Source of the DNA: a bacterium
GTDB lineage: Bacteria > Chloroflexota > Anaerolineae > Caldilineales > Caldilineaceae
Reading direction: 5' to 3'
Assembly: GCA_016124945.1 (NCBI GenBank)
Contig: WGMT01000039.1
Span: forward strand, 1-56,762
Length of the DNA: 56,762 nucleotides
Shown here: piece after piece, positions 25,845 through 34,060 of the stretch
Numbering within the stretch: position 1 is the first letter of the stretch
How the letters are laid out: every line of letters starts with the position of its first letter
Notes under the pieces: model-generated
What the model saw: the letters and a program-made list of their open reading frames with translations, nothing else
What the model was told of the DNA's origin: nothing
The model's database searches: none
Program-made: the position numbers and the translations under genes

Positions 25845-25893
25845 ATGATGGGATGATGATCTTGGCGATCATCATCCCATCATCACTTTTTTT
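25845..25893 (+). terminator. Rho-independent terminator (GATGATGGG-word hairpin 3)
   Basis: A perfect 17-bp stem (25845-25861 against 25867-25883) has a five-base loop TTGGC and is followed by seven T at 25887-25893. It ends the amidohydrolase transcript. It lies between convergent genes; the T-run overlaps the stop codon of the LeuA-like gene on the other strand. The stem uses the same ATGATGGGATGATG words as the two upstream spacers. Confidence 0.85.
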
Positions 25894-27100
25894 ACTCAGA
25901 TGAGTGCGCGCCTTCGTCCTCAGCTACAGCGAGGAATTCGTCATCGCGCAAAGGACGGCCCAACGCCGCGCCCTTGCGTTGACAACGATCGAGGATGCGC
26001 TCGATCTGCTCCGGCGAACCAGTGAGGCCGTAATCGGCCAGTTTTTGGATCACCGCGCCGCGGTCGCTCCACTTGCCGATGACCAATTGTGCTGTGCGCC
26101 CCACCACCTCTGGTTCAAAGGGGAAGGCGAAAGGACGGGCATCGCCCTCGATAAAGGCTTTGGTGGCGCTCCACTGCTCGTAACGGAAAGCGCCTTCGCC
26201 AACAATTGGCTTGAAGTAGCCGTTGGGGATGCCGCTGATATCCTCCACCGTGCGGCAGAGTTCGGGGAGGCGATTCAACTGTACGCCGGTGTCCACGCCG
26301 TAGAGGACCTCTAACGCCATGATCACCGATTCCATCGAGGCATTGCCCGCCCGATAGCCGATGCCGTTCACCGAAACTTGCAGCACATCTGCGCCGCCCT
26401 CGTATCCCCCCAGCACATTCGCCACCGCCAGCCCAAAATCGTTGTGACAGTGGACCTCTACTTCTAGATTGGTGACAGACTTAAGGTGGCTCACCAGATA
26501 GCGCATTGCTGCCGGGATCGCCACGCCCTGGCTGTCAACAATGGTGACGGCGCTTGCACCTTCCTTTTCGGCGGCCTGGGCGGCGGCGGTGATGTGTTCC
26601 AGGTCGGCGCGGGTCGATTCAGGCAAGAAGAGGTTCACAGTGGTCCCCGCGGCGCGGGCGGCGCGCACAGAAGCCAGCATCTCGTCCATCAGTTCGTTTC
26701 GGCTGCGCCGCGCCACATGGCGCTGAAAGTCTTCGCCGATGCGATACCAGACCATCACATGCTTCACCCCCAAATCGAGGGCACGCTCCACGCGGCCCGG
26801 CTGCCAGGTGACCCAGAGATCCAGCGGCAAATTGCGCGCCATCAGGGCGCGCACCACTTCCGTCCACCCCGGCACAGTGAGGAATACCTCGCTGCGGCGG
26901 ATGCCTACACTCGCCAACATTTCGGCAATGCGTACCTTGTCCTCGGTATTGAAGGCGAGATCGGCGCATTCCTCGCCATCGCGGATGGTGAGATCGTGGA
27001 GTTGCACCGTCCGCGGCGGCACCGCCACGGCTGGATCGAAATTGTGACGGCTGGCCGCCCATGCCGAGGTGAGCCAGGGATCTTGTGGGTTGCGTTGCAT
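25892..27100 (-). CDS. LeuA/homocitrate synthase-like pyruvate carboxyltransferase
   Basis: A 402-residue DRE-TIM-type enzyme. LHDLTIRDGEECADLAFN carries the RDG-E catalytic loop near residue 38 (family consensus has Q at the final place; here it is E). VEVHCHNDFGLAVAN gives the HxH metal pair and Asn near residue 215, and NGIGYRAGNASMES corresponds to the family's GERAGNA motif. It joins acetyl-CoA to a 2-oxo acid in isopropylmalate, citramalate or homocitrate synthase fashion, or cleaves such a bond. The C-terminal regulatory domain of LeuA is missing, so it resembles the shorter homocitrate/citramalate group. The ATG at 27100 has AAAGGAAAA upstream. No other leucine or lysine genes are close. 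Confidence 0.88.
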   Translation of the reverse strand: MQRNPQDPWLTSAWAASRHNFDPAVAVPPRTVQLHDLTIRDGEECADLAFNTEDKVRIAEMLASVGIRRSEVFLTVPGWTEVVRALMARNLPLDLWVTWQPGRVERALDLGVKHVMVWYRIGEDFQRHVARRSRNELMDEMLASVRAARAAGTTVNLFLPESTRADLEHITAAAQAAEKEGASAVTIVDSQGVAIPAAMRYLVSHLKSVTNLEVEVHCHNDFGLAVANVLGGYEGGADVLQVSVNGIGYRAGNASMESVIMALEVLYGVDTGVQLNRLPELCRTVEDISGIPNGYFKPIVGEGAFRYEQWSATKAFIEGDARPFAFPFEPEVVGRTAQLVIGKWSDRGAVIQKLADYGLTGSPEQIERILDRCQRKGAALGRPLRDDEFLAVAEDEGAHSSE

Positions 27101-27248
27101 GTTGGTTTTCCTTTCTGGGTGCTTTGGGGATCCATTTCTAGATCCATTTTTAGGGATGGGGATCTTGAGGACGGACAACAGATGCATTGTACGGTAGGGT
27201 GTCAATAGTAGCCATGCCCGCCGAATGAATTTGGCGTCCGAAACGGGA

Positions 27249-27317
27249 AACTGGCTCAAGCCGGTTCTGGGAACACGATTTATCGTGTTTTCCCTATCAG
27301 TCGGCGGTTTCAACCGC
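27249..27317. repeat. Three consecutive small palindromes
   Basis: AACTGGCTCAAGCCGGTT (27249-27266), a 26-bp palindrome built on AACACGAT/ATCGTGTT (27269-27294) and GCGGTTTCAACCGC (27304-27317) follow one another in the gap between the divergent LeuA-like and MscS genes. They may be a repeat relic or structured leader; their role is unknown. Confidence 0.6.
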
Positions 27318-27382
27318 TGGTTTACCCGATTATTTTGTAAAGCTTCAACATTCGGCCGGCGTTATTCTCAGGAGAAACTCAA

Positions 27383-28807
27383 TTGCCGAAATCCCCCCTT
27401 CGACGATTGTGGATCGCGGCGCTGTTTGTGCTGTTGGCGGCGCTGCCCCCCACACTATACGCACAGGACGAAACACCGCAAACCGAAACACCCGCCGGTG
27501 AGGGCGAACAACAAGCCCCGGCGCAGGTGAATGTGGAACCCACCGCTGCCGATGAAGAAATCGAAGAACGACTGACCCGCATTTTGGAGGCGACGGGCTG
27601 GTTTGTCGATCCAGTGGTGGACGTGCGCGACGGCGTGGGCTTCCTTGATGGTCGCTCGTACACCGAAGAGCAGCGCGAGTGGGCGGGCAATTTAGCCCGC
27701 AACACACAGGACGTGGTGGCCGTGGTCAACCGAATCGAAGTGATCCCCCGCCCGATCTGGGATCTGTCGCCAGCGCGGCAGGAGTTGCGGGCGCTGTGGC
27801 GCAGCACGGTGCTGTCGATCCCCATCATCATCTTTGGGATCGTGGTGATCGTCTTTTCGTGGTGGCTGATGGGCATCCTTGCCCGCTTCTTCCGCGGCTT
27901 TTTCATCCGGCGCGTCGGTTCACCACTGCTGGCCGGCGTCGCTGCACGCACAGTGGCGATCCCCGTCTTTCTCTTGGGCATCTATCTGGTGTTGCAGGTG
28001 GCGGGGCTGACGCGGCTGGCGATTACCGTCCTTGGCGGCACAGGGATCGTTGGGATCGTGGTGGGTTTTGCCTTTCGCGACATTGCCGAGAATTTTCTGG
28101 CCAGCCTACTGCTCAGCATTCGCCAGCCCTTCCGACGAGATGACCTGATCGAAGTGGCCGACCATGTGGGCATTGTACAGCAGATGAACACCCGTAGCAC
28201 CGTCCTCATGACGTTGGACGGCAACCATGTGCAGATCCCCAATGCTACAATCTTCAAAAATACAATCACCAACTATACGGCCAACCCCAACCGGCGCTCC
28301 GATTTTGCAATCGGCATCGGCTACGATGATTCGATTTTGCAGGCACAGGAGGTCATCGCGCAGGTATTGAGTGAACATCCTACCGTGTTGCAGACGCCGG
28401 AGCCGTTGGTTCTGGTGGATCAACTGGCCGCGGCCACGGTGAATCTGCGCGTCTACTTCTGGTACGACGCTACTCAGTACGCGCCGATAAAGATCAAGTC
28501 TTCGCTGTTGCGGCTGATTAAGCGGGTGCTACAGGACGCAGGCATCTCCATGCCCGACGAATCACGCGAGGTGATCTTTCCGCAAGGCGTGCCGATTGTG
28601 CAAGCAGGGGAGACAGTGGGCACAGAGCACCGCCCGGTTCAGGTGACCGCACCACGGCGGCGACCGCCCCAGGAAGCTGCCAAGGCAGAACCTGTCACCT
28701 CGGCGGCAGAGGGAGATCTACGTAGCGGCGAACAGGAGATTCGGGCGCAGGCAGAGCGGGGGCGCAGCCCGGAAGAAGGCGAGGATCTGTTAGAGGGCAG
28801 CGCATAG
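27383..28807 (+). CDS. Small-conductance mechanosensitive channel (MscS family) with N-terminal BON-like domain
   Basis: A 474-residue membrane protein starting with TTG at 27383, supported by AGGAGA eight bases upstream. It has a cleavable signal (residues 1-28), an acidic linker, a BON-like domain at about residues 52-118 (ATGWFVDPVVDVRDGVGFLDG, then VVNRIEV), two to three membrane segments (IPIIIFGIVVIVFSWWLMG, VAIPVFLLGIYLVLQVAGL) and the pore-lining helix GIVGIVVGFAFRDIAENFLAS. The MscS beta domain follows with VQMNTRSTVL-like and IPNATIFKNTITNYT. A charged C-terminal tail of about 60 residues ends it. It should release solutes upon osmotic downshift; the BON domain probably touches membrane lipid on the outside. 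Confidence 0.93.
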   Translation: MPKSPLRRLWIAALFVLLAALPPTLYAQDETPQTETPAGEGEQQAPAQVNVEPTAADEEIEERLTRILEATGWFVDPVVDVRDGVGFLDGRSYTEEQREWAGNLARNTQDVVAVVNRIEVIPRPIWDLSPARQELRALWRSTVLSIPIIIFGIVVIVFSWWLMGILARFFRGFFIRRVGSPLLAGVAARTVAIPVFLLGIYLVLQVAGLTRLAITVLGGTGIVGIVVGFAFRDIAENFLASLLLSIRQPFRRDDLIEVADHVGIVQQMNTRSTVLMTLDGNHVQIPNATIFKNTITNYTANPNRRSDFAIGIGYDDSILQAQEVIAQVLSEHPTVLQTPEPLVLVDQLAAATVNLRVYFWYDATQYAPIKIKSSLLRLIKRVLQDAGISMPDESREVIFPQGVPIVQAGETVGTEHRPVQVTAPRRRPPQEAAKAEPVTSAAEGDLRSGEQEIRAQAERGRSPEEGEDLLEGSA

Positions 28808-28824
28808 CCAAATCAATCGCCGAC

Positions 28825-28905
28825 GTAACTGCTCAGGTGCGACGCACTGGCCCCAACATGAATTCAGGTCGCTCTCCAGGCCAATGCGTCGCACCTGAAA
28901 GTTAC
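28825..28905. repeat. Inverted repeat with the AGGTGCGACGCACTGGCC core, copy 2
   Basis: AGGTGCGACGCACTGGCC (28835-28852) pairs with GGCCAATGCGTCGCACCT (28879-28896), extended by GTAACT/AGTTAC. The core equals that of the large repeat at 5970-6229. The element fills the space between two convergent genes; the last bases (28902-28904) supply the stop codon of the histidine kinase gene. Confidence 0.8.
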
Positions 28906-31900
28906 TCGCCGACATCAATGGGGCACAGCACCACCACGCGTGTCCCTTTGGGCGATGACGCTACGTCTAGTGCGCCGCCCATCAATTCAATGCGCCGACG
29001 GCTGTGCATCAACCCATGCGCACCACTGGTATTCTGCATCACTGATTCGGCATCAACCCCGACGCCATTGTCGCGTACTTCAATACGGACATGGTCGTTT
29101 ACGTGAGAAAGTGTCACATAAACCTCTTGAACTTTGGCATGTTTGACTACGTTAAACAACAATTCTCGCACGATCTGAAAGAGCAAAACGCGTAGGTCCT
29201 CGTGGGACATCAGAACAACGTCGGGTGCCTGCACATGGACGACGAGGCCGTGTTGCTCGTACATTTGGCTGGCCAGCCAACGGATCGATTCGGTCAACCC
29301 TTCATCGTACAGGACGGGGGGGCTTAGATCCACGCTGAGCGTGCGAATGATCTGGACGATCTGCAATAAGGCATCGTTCATTGCATCAAGTTGGGCCACC
29401 GCTTTTGCACTTTCTTCGGTTTCCAGGGCGTTTTGCAGTGTTTTGATCTGAAACTGGATGCCGAAGACGCGCTGTTGCAGGTCGTCATGGAGTAGGGCCG
29501 AAATACGGCGGCGCTCGGCCTGTTCACTCAACGTCAGTTCCTTGATCAAGTCGCGAACCTGCGTTGTACGTTCAATCACTTGTTGTTCAAGGGTACGGTT
29601 GAACTCACGCAGGTTTTCTTCGGCCTGTTTGCGTTCGTTGATGTCGATATTCATGCCGACCCAGCCGCGGACGGAGCCTTCGCTATTCATCAGCGGCACG
29701 GCGCGTACCGTAGTCCAGCAGTAGTCGCCTGTAGCAACATGATAGACGCGAAACTCGTTGGTGTAGGGCCTTGCGGTTTCCATTGATCGCTGCCAGCCCG
29801 CCTCGGCGCGTGCACGATCATCGGGGTGGATGGCGTTGAGCCACCCCCACTCTTGGCGCTCTTCGTGGGTTTGGCCGGTAAAGGTACGCCAGGACAGTGA
29901 ATCCTGCACGACACGGCCTTGGGCGTCGGTCGTCCACACCATTTGAGCAGAGGCATCGACCAATGCACGGAACTGTTCTTCGCTACGGCGCAGCTCCTCT
30001 TCGGCGCGTTTGTTCACCGTGATATCGACAAAGGTGATCACAACCCCGTTAATGCGGTCGTTGTAGGTGCGATAGGGGCGGATGTTGGTCATAAACCATT
30101 GCATGTCGCCGTTGGGCATTTTGCGCTTCACCTCGCGTGCAACAGCCGTCAACGTGCGCAATACCTTACGCACATCGTTTTCCAACTCAGGATAGTGAAG
30201 GTTGCTGCGCAGATGGCCGATGGGGCGTTCCAGATCGGGCGGCATCAGGTTAAAGAGATCAACGGCGGCTGGTGTGTAGCGCTTGATGCGCAGGTCGCGA
30301 TCCAGGAAGATGGTGGCGATCTGGGTGGCTGTGAGCAGATTCTGTAGATCGTTGTGGGCCTGCGCCGTCTCGTCTACTTTGTTCTTGAGTTCGAGATTAA
30401 CGGTTTGCAACTCTTCGTTGATCGATTGCAGTTCTTCTTTGCTGGTTTCCAGCTCTTCGAGGGTGGAACGATACTCTTCGTTGGTGCTCTGTAACTCCTC
30501 GTTGGCGGCGCGCAACTCTTCGACGGTGGTCTCATATTCCTCGCGCAGCGACTGTAGGTGCTGCTGCGCCTGACCTAGTTCCGTCTGCATTTGCCGCAGC
30601 GACGCACTTTGAACGGCGTCTTCAACAGCGTCGACATCCACCGGCAGCGGCGTTTCGTCTTCGAGGAAGAAGACCAGCGCCTGTGCTTGCTCTGTGTCGG
30701 TGGGCTTGACCATAAGCGAAACAGGGTGGGGCGATCCGTTGAAACGTACCGGCACAGGACGGGTAACCGTCGCCTTGCCCACTTCGATGGCGCGAAAGAG
30801 GGCGGAGCGCAGTTCACTCTGGAGTTCGAGCCGCACCAGTTGGAACACGTCGTCGGTGAGATAGCCGCCGGGGTGAAGCAGGTAACGCCCCGCCGTTTTT
30901 GAGATATGATGCACACGGTAGTGTCTGTCCACCAGAAGGCTGGGCGGTGCGACTGTCTCCAGTAGTTGTGCATGCTCGCTGCTGCCGGATCGTGGACGGT
31001 CGTTGCTGCGACTTTCAATTTTGGTTGGTTGCCGCTCCAGCGTGGAGCGCAACGGCAGGCTTGGTAGCACCAGAGCGCCTTGCCGTCCTTCGTTGCGCCG
31101 ATAGATGCGGTGGTGTTTGTCCACAGGCACAAAGAGATCGCTGATGCCTTCGGGCGATTCGGCGCTGCCCAGGAATAGAAAGCCTTGCCCGTCCGGTTCA
31201 TGGTGCAACGCATAGTGGAACGATTCGAAGACACGTTCCTGGAGATCGCGTTGCAGGTAGATCAACAAATTGCGACACAGGATCAGGCTCAACTTCGAGA
31301 ATGGCGGATCCTGGAGCAGATTGTGAGGCGTAAAGAGCACCACCTGGCGTAGTTCGTCGCGCACCCGGTAGTGGCTGTTGTCTTCAACAAAGAAGCGTTC
31401 AAGTCGCGGCGGGGTGACGCTGGCGGCGATGGCCTCCGGGTAGATGCCTTTGCGGGCGAAATCTAAGGCAAGATCGCCCAGATCAGAGGCGAAGACCTGA
31501 ATGCGGGGCGGGTGCGTTAACCCGGTGGCGTGTTCAATGAGCAACATGGCGATCCCATAAGCCTCTTCGCCGGTGGCGCAGCCCACCGTCCAGACACGGA
31601 TCTGATCGTCGGGGCCTTTGCCTGCGAAGATGCCGGGAATTACCTGTTCAGCCAACGCCTCCCACGCTTCGGGATCGCGGAAGAATTCGGTGACATGAAT
31701 CAGCAGATCGCGATAGAGCGCGGCCGCCTCTTCGCCGTCTTGGCGCAGACGGTGTAAATAGGAAGAGAGCGTGGAAACCTGGACCAACCCCATGCGCCGC
31801 GCGATGCGGCGCAAGATCGTGCTGCGTTTGTAGCCGCCAAAGTCGTGTCCGGTGCGCACGTGCAGGTGGGTGAGGATCTTCGTCACCGATTCCTCGGCAG

Positions 31901-32603
31901 CGGTGGAAAGCTGCTCGGGGTCCAGCGGAAGCTCCAACAAGGCACCGGAACGCTTGGCCGCCACCAATTTCGTGGCCAGTTCCGCCACAGGGGCTACCAG
32001 ATCCACCAACCCGGTAGCAATGGCGCTCTGGGGCATACCGCTGTACTCGGCTTCCAAGGGGTCCTGCACCAGGATCAGCCCGCCGCCTTCTTTGATGCTC
32101 TGGATGCCCACAGCGCCGTCGCTGCCTGCGCCGGAGAGGATCACTGCGGCGCCGTCGCCGTGGTGCTCGGCCAACGAGCGGAAGAAAACATCGATCTGAA
32201 GCCGTTTGCCACGGGGCATGTCAAACTCGGCCAACTCAAGCTTGCCCTCGGTCACCAGGAGGCGTTTGGCCGGTGGGATCACATAGACATGGTTCGGCTG
32301 CATTTCGATCGGCTGCGTCACCTGCATCACCGGCATTTTGGTGTAGGGCTGCAAAAGTTGGGCCAGGACGCTCTCGTGTTCAGGCGAAAGGTGGACGATC
32401 ACCACGAAGGTAAGCCCTGTATTGTCGGGCAGCGACGTGATGAAGATACGCAGTGCCGCCAATCCGCCGGCAGACGCGCCGATGCCTACCACAGACAGCG
32501 GAATCTGCGTGGATGGCGTGGGCGTATTCTCATCTTCTGCGTTTTGGGTGGGGTGCGTTCTTGCTTCCTCTTGAGGAGGTGAATGTGCTTCAGGGGAGTC
32601 CAT
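28902..32603 (-). CDS. CheB-CheR-PAS hybrid sensor histidine kinase
   Basis: A 1233-residue fusion. Residues 35-215 are a CheB methylesterase domain with its Ser-His-Asp triad visible (GASAGG Ser44, His71, Asp162) and no receiver domain in front. Residues 240-505 are a CheR methyltransferase (RTGHDFGGYKRSTI, SAM loop VGCATGEEAYG). Residues 545-650 look PAS-like, residues 665-755 are a long coiled coil rich in EELQSTNEE, and two PAS domains follow to about residue 1005. Then come a HisKA_3-type dimer domain with the H-box ERRRISALLHDDLQQ and a HATPase with NVVKHA and DNGVGVD. It likely senses a signal, then phosphorylates an unlinked NarL-type regulator. AGGAA precedes the ATG. No receptor gene is nearby. 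Confidence 0.93.
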   Translation of the reverse strand: MDSPEAHSPPQEEARTHPTQNAEDENTPTPSTQIPLSVVGIGASAGGLAALRIFITSLPDNTGLTFVVIVHLSPEHESVLAQLLQPYTKMPVMQVTQPIEMQPNHVYVIPPAKRLLVTEGKLELAEFDMPRGKRLQIDVFFRSLAEHHGDGAAVILSGAGSDGAVGIQSIKEGGGLILVQDPLEAEYSGMPQSAIATGLVDLVAPVAELATKLVAAKRSGALLELPLDPEQLSTAAEESVTKILTHLHVRTGHDFGGYKRSTILRRIARRMGLVQVSTLSSYLHRLRQDGEEAAALYRDLLIHVTEFFRDPEAWEALAEQVIPGIFAGKGPDDQIRVWTVGCATGEEAYGIAMLLIEHATGLTHPPRIQVFASDLGDLALDFARKGIYPEAIAASVTPPRLERFFVEDNSHYRVRDELRQVVLFTPHNLLQDPPFSKLSLILCRNLLIYLQRDLQERVFESFHYALHHEPDGQGFLFLGSAESPEGISDLFVPVDKHHRIYRRNEGRQGALVLPSLPLRSTLERQPTKIESRSNDRPRSGSSEHAQLLETVAPPSLLVDRHYRVHHISKTAGRYLLHPGGYLTDDVFQLVRLELQSELRSALFRAIEVGKATVTRPVPVRFNGSPHPVSLMVKPTDTEQAQALVFFLEDETPLPVDVDAVEDAVQSASLRQMQTELGQAQQHLQSLREEYETTVEELRAANEELQSTNEEYRSTLEELETSKEELQSINEELQTVNLELKNKVDETAQAHNDLQNLLTATQIATIFLDRDLRIKRYTPAAVDLFNLMPPDLERPIGHLRSNLHYPELENDVRKVLRTLTAVAREVKRKMPNGDMQWFMTNIRPYRTYNDRINGVVITFVDITVNKRAEEELRRSEEQFRALVDASAQMVWTTDAQGRVVQDSLSWRTFTGQTHEERQEWGWLNAIHPDDRARAEAGWQRSMETARPYTNEFRVYHVATGDYCWTTVRAVPLMNSEGSVRGWVGMNIDINERKQAEENLREFNRTLEQQVIERTTQVRDLIKELTLSEQAERRRISALLHDDLQQRVFGIQFQIKTLQNALETEESAKAVAQLDAMNDALLQIVQIIRTLSVDLSPPVLYDEGLTESIRWLASQMYEQHGLVVHVQAPDVVLMSHEDLRVLLFQIVRELLFNVVKHAKVQEVYVTLSHVNDHVRIEVRDNGVGVDAESVMQNTSGAHGLMHSRRRIELMGGALDVASSPKGTRVVVLCPIDVGE

Positions 32604-32728
32604 GTTGGGTTCCTGACTGTAGGGGTGCAGGTGGAATGCAACCTAAAGTAGTAACAGTAGCCTAACCAAATTCTATCCGATTTGCAACTACAGTAGATTT
32701 GGTTGACGACGTCTTTGTAGTTTTCTCG

Positions 32729-33209
32729 CTAAGTTGTCCGTTCTTCGTGATTGCCAATGGCCTGCTGTGTAAACGCCGATTTCACCGGCACGAAGGAGAT
32801 ACGACTATCCGTCTCCCAAATGGCCTATTCCACTTCAGAGAGGTGCTGTAAGCCGGATTTGTGCATTTCGGAAAAGAGTTCGGCAACGTCGATCCGTTGC
32901 CGGTTCATGCTACCCGTCACCAGGCGGCCATGATCAATGAGCACCGATGGCGTCCCCTCGACCAGGAACGAAAATTTGCGGCTGTGGTAGCTGGCAAGTG
33001 AAGTAAGGAAGACCAGGGCAAAGAGGGCGATAAGTCCGTTGGTCAGAGAAAAATCTTTCGCGGAGCAATGATTGGGAGACAATCTCGGGAATGAGCAGCA
33101 GCAACACCAGTTCCACAGGGGAGAGTTGGGCAAATTCGCGTTTCCCCAAAATGCGCAGGCCCATGACGATCACCACGTAAATGATTCCGACGCGCAAAAC
33201 AGTTTCCAT
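32729..33209 (-). pseudogene. YetF/DUF421-family membrane protein gene, frameshifted and with an in-frame stop
   Basis: The 5' part (from ATG 33209) encodes METVLRVGIIYVVIVMGLRILGKREFAQLSPVELVLLLL-type residues, a classic YetF start, up to SLLRE. It then shifts frame near 33049-33058, where one extra A in CGCGAAAGATTTTTC breaks the expected LLRE-DFSLTN. The second frame continues DFSLTNGLIALFALVFL, FLVEGTPSVLIDHGRL, MNRQRIDVAELFSEMH to HLSEVE. A TAG at 32825-32827 then replaces the usual Trp codon (family: VKWAI), after which AIWETDSRISFVPVKSAF reads on to a final stop at 32729. Two independent lesions indicate a decayed gene; a sequencing error could explain one but hardly both. Confidence 0.85.
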
Positions 33210-33251
33210 TTTAGTTTCTCTTTCTTATGCGCTTCTCCCAGTTCCGTAGCT

Positions 33252-33268
33252 GCACGCTACCAGCGTGC
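33252..33268 (-). terminator. Small hairpin after the disrupted membrane-anchored gene
   Basis: A perfect seven-bp stem GCACGCT/AGCGTGC with a three-base loop lies 92 bases downstream of the disrupted gene at 33360-33912 on the minus strand. No clear T-run follows, so terminator function is uncertain. The rest of the 150-base gap holds nothing recognisable. Confidence 0.35.
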
Positions 33269-33359
33269 GGTTTGCCGTGCGCCCAAACACGAACTCTTAT
33301 GCACAAACTCGTTGAGCAACTCCTTATGCAAATTGCGTGAGCAGTAGCGATTTTGTGCG

Positions 33360-33912
33360 CTAGGGGAACACAAATGTGCGAATCGTCACATCAGCGTGGG
33401 TGTCGCCGGCCTCGGCTGTAACGGCGCCTACGTGGCCCCAGTACTGTTCGCCCTGAACCTCAACGGCAATGCGACGTGCTTCGTTGAGTTGTTCATCTTT
33501 AAGGTGAAGGATAAACGCATCGGCAGTCACTTCATCCACATCCGGGGTGAAGGCCCGTGCAGAGAAGCCATTTAGGTAGGTATCGTCAAGGGTAACGGTC
33601 ACCGTAGGGAAGGTGCTTGCCGACAGATTCTGAACGTATATGGAGATCGGTTCCACCTTTTTATAGCGGACGGAATTTATAGCGGACGGAAGTCGGGTAC
33701 TCAACGGTTACTTGGAGGTCGCCTGCAACAGCAGTCGTGCGCTCAAGATGCGCGTCGAACACCCCGATCAGGGCCAGGATCGGGATAAGCAGAATCAACG
33801 GCACGCCGATCAATTGCGCTTTGGTGAACTGAAAGCGCTTCTTGATCGGCGGCGGCTGTGGCGGCTGCGCATCTTCTTCTTGTTGTTCGACAAAGCCTTC
33901 TTGGTTTGTCAT
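33360..33912 (-). pseudogene. Unknown membrane-anchored protein gene, interrupted by a 16-bp tandem duplication
   Basis: The first frame encodes 83 residues: an acidic, Pro-rich N-terminus (EQQEEDAQPPQPPPIKKR), a single membrane segment (LIGVPLILLIPILALIGVF) and an outside stretch ending VEYPTSVRYK, then FRPL and a stop. A second frame carries on as KKVEPISIYVQNLSASTF to a stop at 33360, 110 residues in a beta-rich domain. Removing one copy of the 16-bp direct repeat at 33660-33691 joins the two frames exactly, giving ...TSVRYKKVEPISIYV... and 178 residues. No family was recognised. Identical repeat copies imply a recent, possibly reversible, mutation. The next gene on the strand, YetF-like, is also broken. 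Confidence 0.8.
33660..33691. repeat. Perfect 16-bp tandem duplication causing a frameshift
   Basis: TTTATAGCGGACGGAA occurs twice in a row (33660-33675 and 33676-33691). Sixteen is not a multiple of three, and deletion of one unit restores an open frame across the flanking gene. Slipped-strand repair could switch the gene back on. Confidence 0.92.
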
Positions 33913-34027
33913 ACGATTATGACCCTATATCCTGATATCCTGGTGCGTAGCCAATATAGTTCAGGATTTCGAGGCGGAGTAAGCACCCTCAGATGCCGTC
34001 ATCTCGGTGTAAACCGCATCTCAGGAT

Positions 34028-34060
34028 GCCCAGTCTCCACTCTCTAATCCCCATTCTCCA
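34028..34060 (-). repeat. Heptad array at the 3' end of the Rieske oxidoreductase gene
   Basis: On the mRNA strand GGGGATTAGAGAGTGGAGACTGGG consists of seven-base words related to GGGAYTN, in two pieces here: GGGGATTAGAGAG and TGGAGACTGGG. The Gly-Asp codons and TAG stop lie inside it. It is less G-rich than the arrays after OppC and the Tm-1-like gene. Confidence 0.55.

Noticed and set aside
25845..25893. A regulatory RNA or riboswitch from the strong hairpin
   Set aside because: It lies at the 3' end of two convergent genes and has a T-run, which fits a terminator.
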